A stretch of 64,000 nt of DNA, taken from Bacteroidales bacterium. Lineage in GTDB: Bacteria; Bacteroidota; Bacteroidia; Bacteroidales; F082. The stretch is from NCBI GenBank assembly GCA_030683155.1, contig JAUXMV010000046.1:26502-90501 (forward strand), in the 5' to 3' direction. Shown here one piece after another: positions 19,067 to 27,973 of the stretch. How positions within the stretch are numbered: position 1 is the stretch's first letter; every line of letters begins with the position of its first letter. The position numbers were made by a program, and so were the translations under genes. Below the pieces are notes generated by a model. The model saw nothing but the letters and a program-made list of their open reading frames with translations, was not told where the DNA came from and searched no databases.

Positions 19067-20290
19067 TCATTTTTTTTCGAATTTCTCTGTATGGTCATGT
19101 GTAGTATGGATGAATTTCTTAGATGCACCTTTTATCCGCAATAAACTTGTCAACATTAAGATAAACCCATGTGGAATATACAAAAGTGCTTTTAAGAGTT
19201 TCATATTATAAAATTTGCCTGGCGTAGCAATTAAAAGCATAACCACAGCAACCAGAAACATGATTAACCAAACTTTGTAATTGAAAAGAAAAAGCGATTG
19301 AATTGTGTTAAGACTAAGTATCTCAATCAGGAAAGATGTGGATAGAATTATAAAAAGTATTCCTGTTAACAAGATTCTGGGAGGTTGAACCATTTGCATC
19401 ACTTTATCAAAGTAGTCAACGTTTCCATACCTGAGCAAGTGAAATAACCCGTTGAAAAAGTAATTTTTAAAATATTCAAACTGTGCCGCAATCCATCGGC
19501 GTCTTTGATTTACAAATACATCAGATTTTGAAGTTTTTTCATCAAAGATGCGTGCATCATGGAGGTATTCAATTTTATATCCCTGCTTTAAAAGTTTAAG
19601 TTCGACTTCCTTATCTTCACCAACAGAGTCGACAGTAGCCATTGTTTTTTTAAACAAGGCATAATCGATACCCATTCCAGAGCCTATCAGCGCTGAGGAA
19701 AGACCAAGCACACGATGACCTTTACGGAAAATATTGTTGTTTATTTCTTCACTTATAGCATCAAGAACGGCATAATAGGTGTTGGTGTTTTTTGCCATCC
19801 GATGTCCCTGGACTACAAGAAAACCCTGATCAAAAGCTTCATTAATTTTCGAAAGCACGTCGTGAGCCATGATATTATCTGCATCAAGAATCATTGCGAT
19901 ATCGTAGTCATCACCAATTTCTTCCATGCATTTGTTGAGGGCTTTAGATTTCTTGCTGATTTCAAAAACAACCTCCACTACTCTTATTGGCAGTGCTTTA
20001 AGTGCTTCTAGCGTTTCAGGTTTAAATGAGTCTGCAATTACAATTACATCGAAAAGTTCGGGAGGGTAATCTTGCTCCAGAGCGTCTCTTGCTACATCAA
20101 CGATAACATTGTCTTCTTTGTAGCCCGGAATTAAAACTGCAAATTTCCGCAGCCGCTTTGCTTTTAAAGGCTTTCTCTTTCTTGCAAAAAGTGATGCAGC
20201 ACTAAAGGAGGCAATGTAAACAGTAGCCATTGCCAGATAGGAAAAAAAAATAATTTCAATAACTGTAGCGATAAATCTTATGATAGTCAT
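19067..20290 (-). CDS. Membrane GT2 glycosyltransferase (first copy of tandem pair)
   Basis: 407 residues with the same build as the paralogue at 16851-18059: N-terminal membrane helix, VIVIADSF, LDADNIM, the acidic segment EDKEVELKLL, the acceptor motif NQRRRW and C-terminal membrane helices. All expected catalytic residues are present. Its ATG overlaps the stop of the upstream GT2 by 4 bp, implying translational coupling. Probably adds a backbone or branch sugar on the cytoplasmic side; the specificity is unknown. Confidence 0.9.
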   Translation of the reverse strand: MTIIRFIATVIEIIFFSYLAMATVYIASFSAASLFARKRKPLKAKRLRKFAVLIPGYKEDNVIVDVARDALEQDYPPELFDVIVIADSFKPETLEALKALPIRVVEVVFEISKKSKALNKCMEEIGDDYDIAMILDADNIMAHDVLSKINEAFDQGFLVVQGHRMAKNTNTYYAVLDAISEEINNNIFRKGHRVLGLSSALIGSGMGIDYALFKKTMATVDSVGEDKEVELKLLKQGYKIEYLHDARIFDEKTSKSDVFVNQRRRWIAAQFEYFKNYFFNGLFHLLRYGNVDYFDKVMQMVQPPRILLTGILFIILSTSFLIEILSLNTIQSLFLFNYKVWLIMFLVAVVMLLIATPGKFYNMKLLKALLYIPHGFILMLTSLLRIKGASKKFIHTTHDHTEKFEKK

Positions 20291-21225
20291 AATGGTTTTG
20301 GTTTTAGATTGTCATGAACTCCTTTAAAATGGCTTAAATTCCACCACATAGCTTTGAGGTATGCCATAGCAAGATCAAAGCGCCCCTTCAAAGCATAAGA
20401 AAATACAGTTTTAGGCAAAACAATCACATACAAATAGAACAAGCTCAATAGTTTATTAAAACCCTTTGTATTTCTTCTTGCATATAAAACACGTCCACGA
20501 TGAAGATAATAAATCTGAAACGGACTTTCTTTTACAGTTGAAATAGATTCTTTGTGCAGAACCAGTGATTTTCCCTGATAGTAGATTTTATAACCTGCTT
20601 GTTTAATTCTTGAAGCCCAGTCATGCTCTTCATAATATAGAAAAAAGACATCTGTCATCATACCAACCTTTTCGATGACGCTTCTTGGAACAAGCATTGC
20701 AGCGCCAAATATTGATCCTGTTTCACAGGTTATATCATACTGACCACGATCTTTTTCTCCAAACCCAATGGCTTTGTTTCTGATGGTAATCTCGCTAAAA
20801 GGCGTGAAGCCTGCAAACTGAAAAGTATCAGGTGTATGAAAATAGTGAATCTTTGGGCTTACCATTCCAATATTTTCATTCCTCTCTAGAAGTTCAACCA
20901 TAGGCTCAAGAAATCCAGGTTCAACCTCTGTATCGTTGTTAATAAAAAGCAGGTATTTACCTTTCGCTTTTTCAACAGCCACATTATTGCCTCCTGCAAA
21001 ACCAAGGTTGATCCCTGTTCTGATAAAATGAACTTCAGGAAATTTTTCCTTGATCACATCAGGATTGTCACTTGGAGATCCATTGTCAACTACAAAAGTC
21101 TCAAGATTTGGATAGGTACATTTCGAAAGAGATGCAAGAAACTCTAGTGTTATGGATGACTGATTATAGTTTACAGTTATTACCGAAACAAGCGGGAGAA
21201 CTGAGGTTGATTCAGCTATTTCCAT
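20287..21225 (-). CDS. GT2 glycosyltransferase, rhamnosyltransferase-like (first copy of tandem pair)
   Basis: 312 residues. Motifs VSVITVNYNQSS, VVDNGSPSD, LGFAGGNNVAV, FINNDTE and YYEEHDWASRIKQAGY place it with the paralogue at 18063-18992 in the WbbL-like GT2 group. The C-terminal ~60 residues carry a hydrophobic stretch and WWNLSHFKG, also matched in the paralogue (VGWHLSHTF). It begins 44 bp after the polymerase gene and overlaps the next GT2 by 4 bp. Confidence 0.9.
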   Translation of the reverse strand: MEIAESTSVLPLVSVITVNYNQSSITLEFLASLSKCTYPNLETFVVDNGSPSDNPDVIKEKFPEVHFIRTGINLGFAGGNNVAVEKAKGKYLLFINNDTEVEPGFLEPMVELLERNENIGMVSPKIHYFHTPDTFQFAGFTPFSEITIRNKAIGFGEKDRGQYDITCETGSIFGAAMLVPRSVIEKVGMMTDVFFLYYEEHDWASRIKQAGYKIYYQGKSLVLHKESISTVKESPFQIYYLHRGRVLYARRNTKGFNKLLSLFYLYVIVLPKTVFSYALKGRFDLAMAYLKAMWWNLSHFKGVHDNLKPKPL

Positions 21226-21269
21226 AATACTAGATTATTTTTTTAAATTATTACCGTCTTTCTACATGT

Positions 21270-22763
21270 TTAAGTGGTATTCTTGGTTGACCAAGGGTTT
21301 AATCCTCTCGAAGATAGATAGACATATTCCCTTTCTAACTGCTGACTAACAAAAATAACTACCCAGCTTAAATAAATCAATATACCAGTTGGCATCTGCC
21401 CAAGAACACCATTTCCGTAACTAGCCCCCATGATTCCGGTGAAACCTGCCATGAGGGCTGAAACAACTCCACGCAGTTCAGGTTCTTTGAGCCGAAACAT
21501 TATTATATATGACCCTTTTATTAAAATATAAGTAAGTATAAATAGGTGTAGAATTAGTCCAATAATTCCTTGCTCTGCCCAAATCTGAACATACCAGCTA
21601 TCAGTTGCAATTTGTGCAAGAAAACCTTGAGGTGAAAAGCGCTGCCCCCAGTCACCAGCACTGCCAATACCGCCTCCGAAAGGTCTGGAAGCAAGATAGC
21701 CAGAAAGAATTCGTCTGTTTTCTAATCTTACAAGGTAGGATTCATCTTCATCAGGCCTGAAGGCAGTACGCATACGTCGTATTTGCGAATTGCCCTCACC
21801 TATGTAAGTGTAGGCGAAAAAAGCATAAATCAATGCAAGAAAAAAGCCTCCCACAATGACAGCCCTGAAATTTTTACGAAGTAAAATGTAGGTCACTCCA
21901 CCTACCATTGGAACGATCATGGCGCCACGTGTACCGGATATCATCATTCCCCAAAGGCCAGAGACTCCCATAATGGTAAAAAACACTTTGTTATGAAGTC
22001 CTTTTATATTCATGGCAACAATAATACCAACAACACCTGCCGCTCCCTGTGCAGCACCAAATTGTCCGGCATCACTGAAAAATGAAAATGCACGCAATTC
22101 TCCGAAAAGCACATGTGTAACAGCACCTATTGTATCAAGCCAGAATTGTTCTGCAGAGTCAGGACCAATGTATATTTGCTGTAATCCTTTCAAAGTCCCG
22201 AGTATTGAAAAAATACCCCACATGTAAAGAAAAATAATGAGGTATCTTAGCCTGTTAAATATCAAAAGACCAAGAGGAACAAGCAGAAGCATATAAAGAG
22301 AAATACCCCTCATAGCATAAAACCATGAAGTTCTGCTTAGCGCATCGGGATTAAATAGCTGAAGTAACGTATATCCAAACCATAACAAAGCAAGCAAAAC
22401 CAAATCCCTGTTAATTTGATTCCAATTAATCTTTTCATAGAAATATCTAAAAAAGATAGCTACATAAGTCAGGACTAAAAATCCATCAACGCTAAGTCCA
22501 AATGGAACATTACGAATGTATCTTGTCAATCCGATTGCAATAAACCCAAGAATCACAATGGTGTATAGCCCTACTCTGGGGTCATTTAAAAAACGGTTGA
22601 AATATATGATTGCAGGAAACAGCCCTAATAAAGCTAAAGACACAATGAGTCCACCTTTGGCTATAACGTAGCCAAGGAAAACCGCAGCAATAACAAGCAA
22701 CAATATTATTGCAGGATGCTGTAGTTTTTCAGAACCAGTTTTGTCCTTAAGTGATGAAAACAT
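21270..22763 (-). CDS. O-antigen/exopolysaccharide polymerase (Wzy/O-antigen ligase family)
   Basis: 497 residues, about eleven predicted membrane helices and one large periplasmic loop. The segment MISGTRGAMIVP is characteristic of the O-antigen ligase/polymerase superfamily, and RPFGGGIGS in the loop is also common there. It most likely joins repeat units on undecaprenyl carrier at the periplasmic face (Wzy). A WaaL ligase role cannot be excluded from sequence. Placed directly after the flippase gene (17 bp), as expected for a Wzx/Wzy pathway. Confidence 0.85.
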   Translation of the reverse strand: MFSSLKDKTGSEKLQHPAIILLLVIAAVFLGYVIAKGGLIVSLALLGLFPAIIYFNRFLNDPRVGLYTIVILGFIAIGLTRYIRNVPFGLSVDGFLVLTYVAIFFRYFYEKINWNQINRDLVLLALLWFGYTLLQLFNPDALSRTSWFYAMRGISLYMLLLVPLGLLIFNRLRYLIIFLYMWGIFSILGTLKGLQQIYIGPDSAEQFWLDTIGAVTHVLFGELRAFSFFSDAGQFGAAQGAAGVVGIIVAMNIKGLHNKVFFTIMGVSGLWGMMISGTRGAMIVPMVGGVTYILLRKNFRAVIVGGFFLALIYAFFAYTYIGEGNSQIRRMRTAFRPDEDESYLVRLENRRILSGYLASRPFGGGIGSAGDWGQRFSPQGFLAQIATDSWYVQIWAEQGIIGLILHLFILTYILIKGSYIIMFRLKEPELRGVVSALMAGFTGIMGASYGNGVLGQMPTGILIYLSWVVIFVSQQLEREYVYLSSRGLNPWSTKNTT

Positions 22764-22780
22764 AGGTCGATATCATAAGA

Positions 22781-24208
22781 TTACAGGGTTTTTCTTCTTG
22801 ATTTTATCAAATTTATAATTGTTTTAAAACCTATCACAAATATAGCTCTTTTATTCAATTGAAGCTCTTTATTCAGATAATAGTAGCCAACTAAGATCCC
22901 AATGATCGTAAAAAGAATTGTTACACCAGCGACTAATTCAAGGGTTTTTACCAAGGTAAATCCATGTGCTAATCTATACGCAACATCAGGTAAATAACCT
23001 TGTGAAACCAAAATAACCCATGATATCCCTATGATAATTGTTGATACCCCAAAAACAGCCAGAATATCTCCAAAGATATTTGCACTAGCCATATAAATAA
23101 CTTTGAAAAAATTTTGCTTTGGTTTATTTACGCTGTCAAGACCAATGCCTATAAATCTGTCGATCGGAAGCAAGAGACCATATATACAGAAAATTCTGAA
23201 AATATTGGCTGTAACCAGATAATCTTTACCTCCCAGTATATAAACAATTTGTTCTGCGAAAATAAATGAGAAAAGCATAACAGGAATCATCAGAAATGTC
23301 ATTCCTCCGGCATTCTGATAGAAGATTTCTTTTACTTTTATATAATCTTTATCAATAGCAGCTCTTGACATATTTGGAAATGCTGTTGCGGCAAAACTTC
23401 GAAGTGGGATTTCAATTATCTCTGTTAGTTTAAGCGGAATAGAGTAGAGTGCCACTCCAACAGGGCCCATAAACGGACTAAGTCCGATGATAAAAGCATC
23501 TGAACTTTTCAGGAGATTACTACCAATAAGCGTTCCTGTTGTATATTTCCCAAAGTCTAAAATAATAAGGTTTGTTTTCCAATTGGCCTGAAACGTATAG
23601 CGAATCCCATCCCAGTTAGAGAAACTTGCAAGTAACGAACTAATAAGATTTGTAAACAAATAAACGTATAGGATTATTTCAATATCATAAGCCATAAACA
23701 TATTAATTCCTAAAAAAATCATGAAGGTTCCAACATTTATCATCCTTAACCAAAGCATCTTATCAAATTTCATTTTTGCTTGAAGGATGGATTGAGCATT
23801 ATTGAAAGGCAGATTAAAAAACGATAAGACAGGATACCACTTAAAAAACATTGCAAAACCTGAATCGTCAATAATATTTTTAAAAAAGTGATAAATCAAT
23901 ATCAGAACAATGGCAATAATTGCTGTAGAAATAAAATTAATCAGGTTATTTGATCCCATAAGTTTCTGGGAGTCAATTTCATTTGCTCCAGAGAGAAATC
24001 TGATAATTGCTGTGCGGGTTATTCCAAAACGTAGCATATCAATAAATCCACCTGCAGTAAGAAAAAGTACCCATTCACCAAAAACTTCCTGCGATACCAT
24101 GCGTACCAGCATGATAAAACTAAGAAAACCAAATACAGCTACTAAGCCGTTATTTGCCAGCGATAAAAAATTATTGCTGGAAAGCAGTTTTTTAATGAGA
24201 CCATTCAC
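22781..24208 (-). CDS. Polysaccharide flippase (Wzx-like, MOP superfamily)
   Basis: 475 residues with about twelve to fourteen predicted membrane helices and the opening LANNGLVAVFGFLSFIMLVRMVSQEVFGEW, typical of Polysacc_synt/RfbX flippases. It should move undecaprenyl-linked repeat units across the inner membrane. Translation appears to start at a GTG (24206-24208); no in-frame ATG gives as complete an N-terminus. It begins 9 bp after the chain-length protein and precedes the polymerase. Confidence 0.9.
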   Translation of the reverse strand: MNGLIKKLLSSNNFLSLANNGLVAVFGFLSFIMLVRMVSQEVFGEWVLFLTAGGFIDMLRFGITRTAIIRFLSGANEIDSQKLMGSNNLINFISTAIIAIVLILIYHFFKNIIDDSGFAMFFKWYPVLSFFNLPFNNAQSILQAKMKFDKMLWLRMINVGTFMIFLGINMFMAYDIEIILYVYLFTNLISSLLASFSNWDGIRYTFQANWKTNLIILDFGKYTTGTLIGSNLLKSSDAFIIGLSPFMGPVGVALYSIPLKLTEIIEIPLRSFAATAFPNMSRAAIDKDYIKVKEIFYQNAGGMTFLMIPVMLFSFIFAEQIVYILGGKDYLVTANIFRIFCIYGLLLPIDRFIGIGLDSVNKPKQNFFKVIYMASANIFGDILAVFGVSTIIIGISWVILVSQGYLPDVAYRLAHGFTLVKTLELVAGVTILFTIIGILVGYYYLNKELQLNKRAIFVIGFKTIINLIKSRRKTL

Positions 24209-24217
24209 AGCAGTTAA

Positions 24218-27061
24218 TTAGCTTTCCTTCACCTGAATTCTGATGCGGGCAGGCATCGTTGCGATATACTTCAGCTTATAGAAAATATTGTCAGTTTTAT
24301 GAACTTTTACCCCAGAAATAAGCTCTTCGATGGCATAATCTTCTGCTTCATTAAGAATGATCATAGGCGCCTCTTTTGCTAAATCATTGATAATAGCCAG
24401 TGCACCCTCATCAGCTTTATTCCAGCTACTTGTTCCTTTTATGACAAGGAGAGAGGCATCAACCTGATGAATAAGTTCCATTGGAAACGAATGAAAGATG
24501 ATTGAAGGAATTTCCAGCAAAATATAATCATAGAGAAAGTTGTCTCTGCGTAAACTATTGCTGTCAATCAAATCCCGTAGATTTTTTATTTCACTGAAAT
24601 TCTCATTTAACTGATAGTTATAGGCAAGATTATAGTCGTTAACATCACTATCAGATTCATTTCCAGAGTAGTTTAAAAGTAAAACTTTGTCACCGTAAGT
24701 ACGCAGTTTATTTGCAATTTTTGTAGTTATGAAAGTCTTACCTGTTTTTTCCTGTGTGCTGAAAAATAGCACTATGTATGGTTTTTGAGCAGGATAAACA
24801 GATTGTTGTGTTATGCTTTTTTTAATATTCTGGATTATCATCTCAATCAAACGATTGCTGATGAAAACAGCATCTTTCATTCTTACGGTTGAACTTATAT
24901 ATGGATAAGCGCCTGCGAGTTTGAGACCGATCTTACTAGTAACTTTATCCGGACTTTTAAGCGAGGAATCAAAATATTCAAGAACCAAAATAATGAACAG
25001 AATCAAGAAGAAGCCTATCATAGCTGCTGCAACCACTAAATATTTTGCTTTTGAAGGATTGGCCTGCAATGGAAAATAAGGTGGATCAACAATCCTTATG
25101 TTGGTAGCCATTTGCAGGTTCTGCTGACGCATTAATGCAAGATTCAGACTTCTGAGCAATTCAAGATAGGTTTGCTCTGCAATTGCCATTTCACGCTCAA
25201 TACGTTTTAGCATTGCACCAAGTGGGGCAAATCGCTGGTAGGTCTTCACAAAGTCAAGTTTTCTGCGTGCCAGAACCACAAGACTTGCTTTTGCTTCCTC
25301 ATAGGCAAGGGCATTCTTTAGCCATTCATCCAGTAGTGACGCAACAGGAATACCTTGAGTTGAATGACTGTAAAGGTATAACTGATCAACATAAAGTTTA
25401 ATTTCATCACGAAGGTGATCGCCTCTCAGACGCAATTTAGATATTTCATCTCCAATTCTCTTGTCATAATCTTCAGCGAGTTCATTTATCAGAATCTTCT
25501 CTGTTACATCCGCATATTCTTTCCTTCTTTGGTTAATTACATCACTTTTAAGATAAATACTATCCCTTCTTGTGAGCTTGGTTTCGAGTTCGCGAAGTGC
25601 CGCCGAAGATTGAGCCATTCTAACTTGCTCATTTTGGTAAAATAGGTCCAAGTCTTCCTTTTGAGCAGCAATGTACTTTGTCTGCTCAGCATAATTGATA
25701 ATATTATTTCTTCTATTGAATTTAAGTAACTTATCTTCAGTTGATTGCAATTGTCTGTCAGCCGAATCCACCTGTCTTCTGAAATACTCAACAACCATGT
25801 CAGTTTGGTTCTCTTTAAGCATTTTATAGTTCTTCACAAAAATATGTATAATAATTTTGAGAGTTTGCTGACAAATCCCAGGATCATCTGATAAATAAAC
25901 TAAACGTACGAGGTCACTATTATTTATTCGATAAATCTGAAGCGTTTTTATGGATCTGATGCTGTAGTGTTTGCTTGAACCGTAATGAAGCAAACCATAG
26001 ATAAAATTAGTATCACTTGAATTGTAGTAGTTTGTAAAATTCAGGATTGTCTTTTGAAAATCTTCTTCTCGTACACCTCTGGGAATAATAGGGTCTTTTT
26101 CTATAAGATCTTCTATGAAATCCTGAGAAAAGCTTTGATAGGATACATATGAATCAGTTGCTGGTTCGTTGATAATATAATCCAATTCAGGAAGGTACTC
26201 TTCTTCATAAAACGCACTATCATCGAAATTTGTATCTTTTGTTTCAGCAACAACAGCATTATTTACAACCTGAGACATACTTGAAGATGAACCACCATCA
26301 AGCACAAGACGCTGACCAGATCTTAATTCTTGAGAGCTAAGATTGTTTAGCTCTCTCAATTTATTCATGCTAATACCATACTTTTTTGATACGGTAAGCA
26401 GTGTTTCACCCGGCCTGACAATGTGTGTGCGTGCAGATGAAACAGATGTAGTTTGTTGATTAGCTGATGAATATACAGGAGTTGAAAAAGAAGATGGCTC
26501 CTTGCTCAGCCCAGTTGCCGGGAGATTATCAGTTGCTGAATTCCCTTGATCAAAGCTGGTTTCGTTTAGAGGGTTTGAACGCTGTTTTTGATATTCCTTT
26601 TCAAGATTTCTCAATTCTTTCTCAAGAGATCTTATCTGTTCCTCCTTTTCACGTTGCATGCCTGCTTTACCGTTTTTGACGACCATGTCTTTGACTTTTT
26701 TGGGCACAAACTTTCGCAGTTCATCCAAATGAATATTGGAAATGTATTGAGGATTGTAATCTTCAAGTGTAAGGTTTTGAGCAAGCAACATTATGGCTGT
26801 TTCTACAATTGTTTGTCGCGAATTAATGAGGTTGATCAAATTATCGAACTGAGCGCTTGTGCTAAAAAAATCTGTAGGTCTTTGTGCTGTGGATTCTATA
26901 GAATAGCCTGTGGTGATACCAGTATAAATAATCGCCTCGGATTCAAAGACTTTATCCTGATTCCGGGTAAGATAAAATACAACGATTGCTAACAATAATG
27001 GTATAGCAATTAACAAAAGGAGATTGTTTCTTATGACGCGTATGAATTGAGCTATATCCAT
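24218..27061 (-). CDS. Wzz-type chain-length protein with LysM domain and decayed BY-kinase domain
   Basis: 947 residues, long for the family. Membrane helices at about 14-32 and 673-698 enclose a large periplasmic part. That part holds a Wzz N-terminal region, a Ser/Gln-rich linker, a LysM domain (about 212-254; HIVRPGETLLTVSKKYGI ... RSGQRLVL) and extended coiled coils (about 440-650). A proline-containing stretch before the second helix is typical of polysaccharide co-polymerases. The cytoplasmic C-terminus (about 740-947) resembles a BY-kinase P-loop domain. It keeps GKT (Lys775), but Walker A' has Asn797 and Walker B has Glu850 where Asp is usual, and it lacks a terminal Tyr cluster. It probably sets chain length without kinase activity. 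The LysM may bind peptidoglycan. Confidence 0.88.
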   Translation of the reverse strand: MDIAQFIRVIRNNLLLLIAIPLLLAIVVFYLTRNQDKVFESEAIIYTGITTGYSIESTAQRPTDFFSTSAQFDNLINLINSRQTIVETAIMLLAQNLTLEDYNPQYISNIHLDELRKFVPKKVKDMVVKNGKAGMQREKEEQIRSLEKELRNLEKEYQKQRSNPLNETSFDQGNSATDNLPATGLSKEPSSFSTPVYSSANQQTTSVSSARTHIVRPGETLLTVSKKYGISMNKLRELNNLSSQELRSGQRLVLDGGSSSSMSQVVNNAVVAETKDTNFDDSAFYEEEYLPELDYIINEPATDSYVSYQSFSQDFIEDLIEKDPIIPRGVREEDFQKTILNFTNYYNSSDTNFIYGLLHYGSSKHYSIRSIKTLQIYRINNSDLVRLVYLSDDPGICQQTLKIIIHIFVKNYKMLKENQTDMVVEYFRRQVDSADRQLQSTEDKLLKFNRRNNIINYAEQTKYIAAQKEDLDLFYQNEQVRMAQSSAALRELETKLTRRDSIYLKSDVINQRRKEYADVTEKILINELAEDYDKRIGDEISKLRLRGDHLRDEIKLYVDQLYLYSHSTQGIPVASLLDEWLKNALAYEEAKASLVVLARRKLDFVKTYQRFAPLGAMLKRIEREMAIAEQTYLELLRSLNLALMRQQNLQMATNIRIVDPPYFPLQANPSKAKYLVVAAAMIGFFLILFIILVLEYFDSSLKSPDKVTSKIGLKLAGAYPYISSTVRMKDAVFISNRLIEMIIQNIKKSITQQSVYPAQKPYIVLFFSTQEKTGKTFITTKIANKLRTYGDKVLLLNYSGNESDSDVNDYNLAYNYQLNENFSEIKNLRDLIDSNSLRRDNFLYDYILLEIPSIIFHSFPMELIHQVDASLLVIKGTSSWNKADEGALAIINDLAKEAPMIILNEAEDYAIEELISGVKVHKTDNIFYKLKYIATMPARIRIQVKES

Positions 27062-27072
27062 AGTAAATTAAT

Positions 27073-27846
27073 CTATCTTAGTACATTGATTAAATTGAAG
27101 TTAATGCCTGTCAGAATTTCGAGAAAGCGATAGTTCTTACTAAATTCTGCTACAGCTTGCTGATATTCTATGTCTCCACGTGTTTGAATTTCTTTTAGTC
27201 TGGTATATTCAGCTGTCGTAATTTCTCCATTAAGAAATTGATTCTGAGCCATCTGCATTTGAATCATTGTAAATTTCCTGTAATCGTTGTAAATACGTAT
27301 ATAATTTTGCCATTGGATCATCATGTCATATGCTTCAATCACTTGTCTGACAACGAATTGCCTGTTAATTTCACGTTGAACAAATGAAAGTTCCTGCCAT
27401 TTCTTTTGCTTTGCAATTCTGTTTCTTCTGTCAACGATAGATGCAAGGGGAAAACGAATGTAGAAACCAACTGCAAAATTGTCACGCAATGAATTTAAGT
27501 CAACCCAAAAATTTTGGGAGATAGAGGATGATTGCGTGTCGTGGAAATTCCAAATGCCCCAGTTCCAATCAAGATTGAAACTAAAATGCTCCATCCAGTA
27601 CCTTTCTTGTGTCAATTGCTCGTAATAATAGTAATCTGCTTTGACTTCTTCATATTTTACTGAGGGAGAATTAGCAACAGCCGAGTCTATCAAGACCCTG
27701 ATGCTTGGCAGTCTCTTAGTTATATCATCTGTTAAAGGGTTGAATAATTTGGACTCATCTGTGGCTAATATCTGTCCATATAATTGGTTTCCAATCAGTA
27801 AAACTGGAAGGATAATTATAAGGCATCTCAAATACTTTCGAATCAT
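27073..27846 (-). CDS. Half-length TolC-family outer membrane protein
   Basis: 257 residues. A signal peptide (1-25) is followed by one OEP/TolC-type repeat: LIDSAVANSPSVKYEEVKADYYYY, a beta-hairpin-like stretch (NFAVGFYIRFPL), and long helices ending AVAEFSKNYRFLEILTGI. Typical TolC proteins are about 430-480 residues with two such repeats; this has one and a proper stop. It is immediately upstream of the chain-length gene (11 bp). No Wza-type exporter is in the cluster, so it may form or contribute to the outer-membrane exit. That role is inference. Confidence 0.8.
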   Translation of the reverse strand: MIRKYLRCLIIILPVLLIGNQLYGQILATDESKLFNPLTDDITKRLPSIRVLIDSAVANSPSVKYEEVKADYYYYEQLTQERYWMEHFSFNLDWNWGIWNFHDTQSSSISQNFWVDLNSLRDNFAVGFYIRFPLASIVDRRNRIAKQKKWQELSFVQREINRQFVVRQVIEAYDMMIQWQNYIRIYNDYRKFTMIQMQMAQNQFLNGEITTAEYTRLKEIQTRGDIEYQQAVAEFSKNYRFLEILTGINFNLINVLR

Positions 27847-27950
27847 AGGTTGCTTCTGGTTAAATTAATGAATCCAGATTGTTTTTAAAATTAATCCACT
27901 AAAGTACTAAATTAATATAATCAATGAAATTAATGTTATTTTTTTATCTA

Positions 27951-27973
27951 CAAACTTATTAACAACAAACTTA
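27951..27973 (-). promoter_or_regulatory. Two overlapping -7-like elements TAAGTTTG
   Basis: TAAGTTTG occurs twice on the minus strand (27958-27951 and 27973-27966), the latter overlapping the sugar-transferase stop. Either could drive the TolC-like gene and the rest of the operon from the 124-bp gap. No -33 element was confirmed. Confidence 0.3.

Noticed and set aside
21270..22763. Wzy-like gene as a WaaL O-antigen ligase
   Set aside because: Not excluded, but its place directly after the flippase and among glycosyltransferases fits the polymerase better.
26588..26992. 134-residue open frame on the plus strand
   Set aside because: It is antisense to the chain-length protein gene, has a hydrophobic low-complexity translation with no recognisable domain and no promoter or ribosome site.
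27073..27846. Half-TolC as a frameshifted gene
   Set aside because: No second TolC repeat was seen in any frame in the adjacent bases, and the gene has an intact signal, repeat and stop, so a real short protein is more likely.
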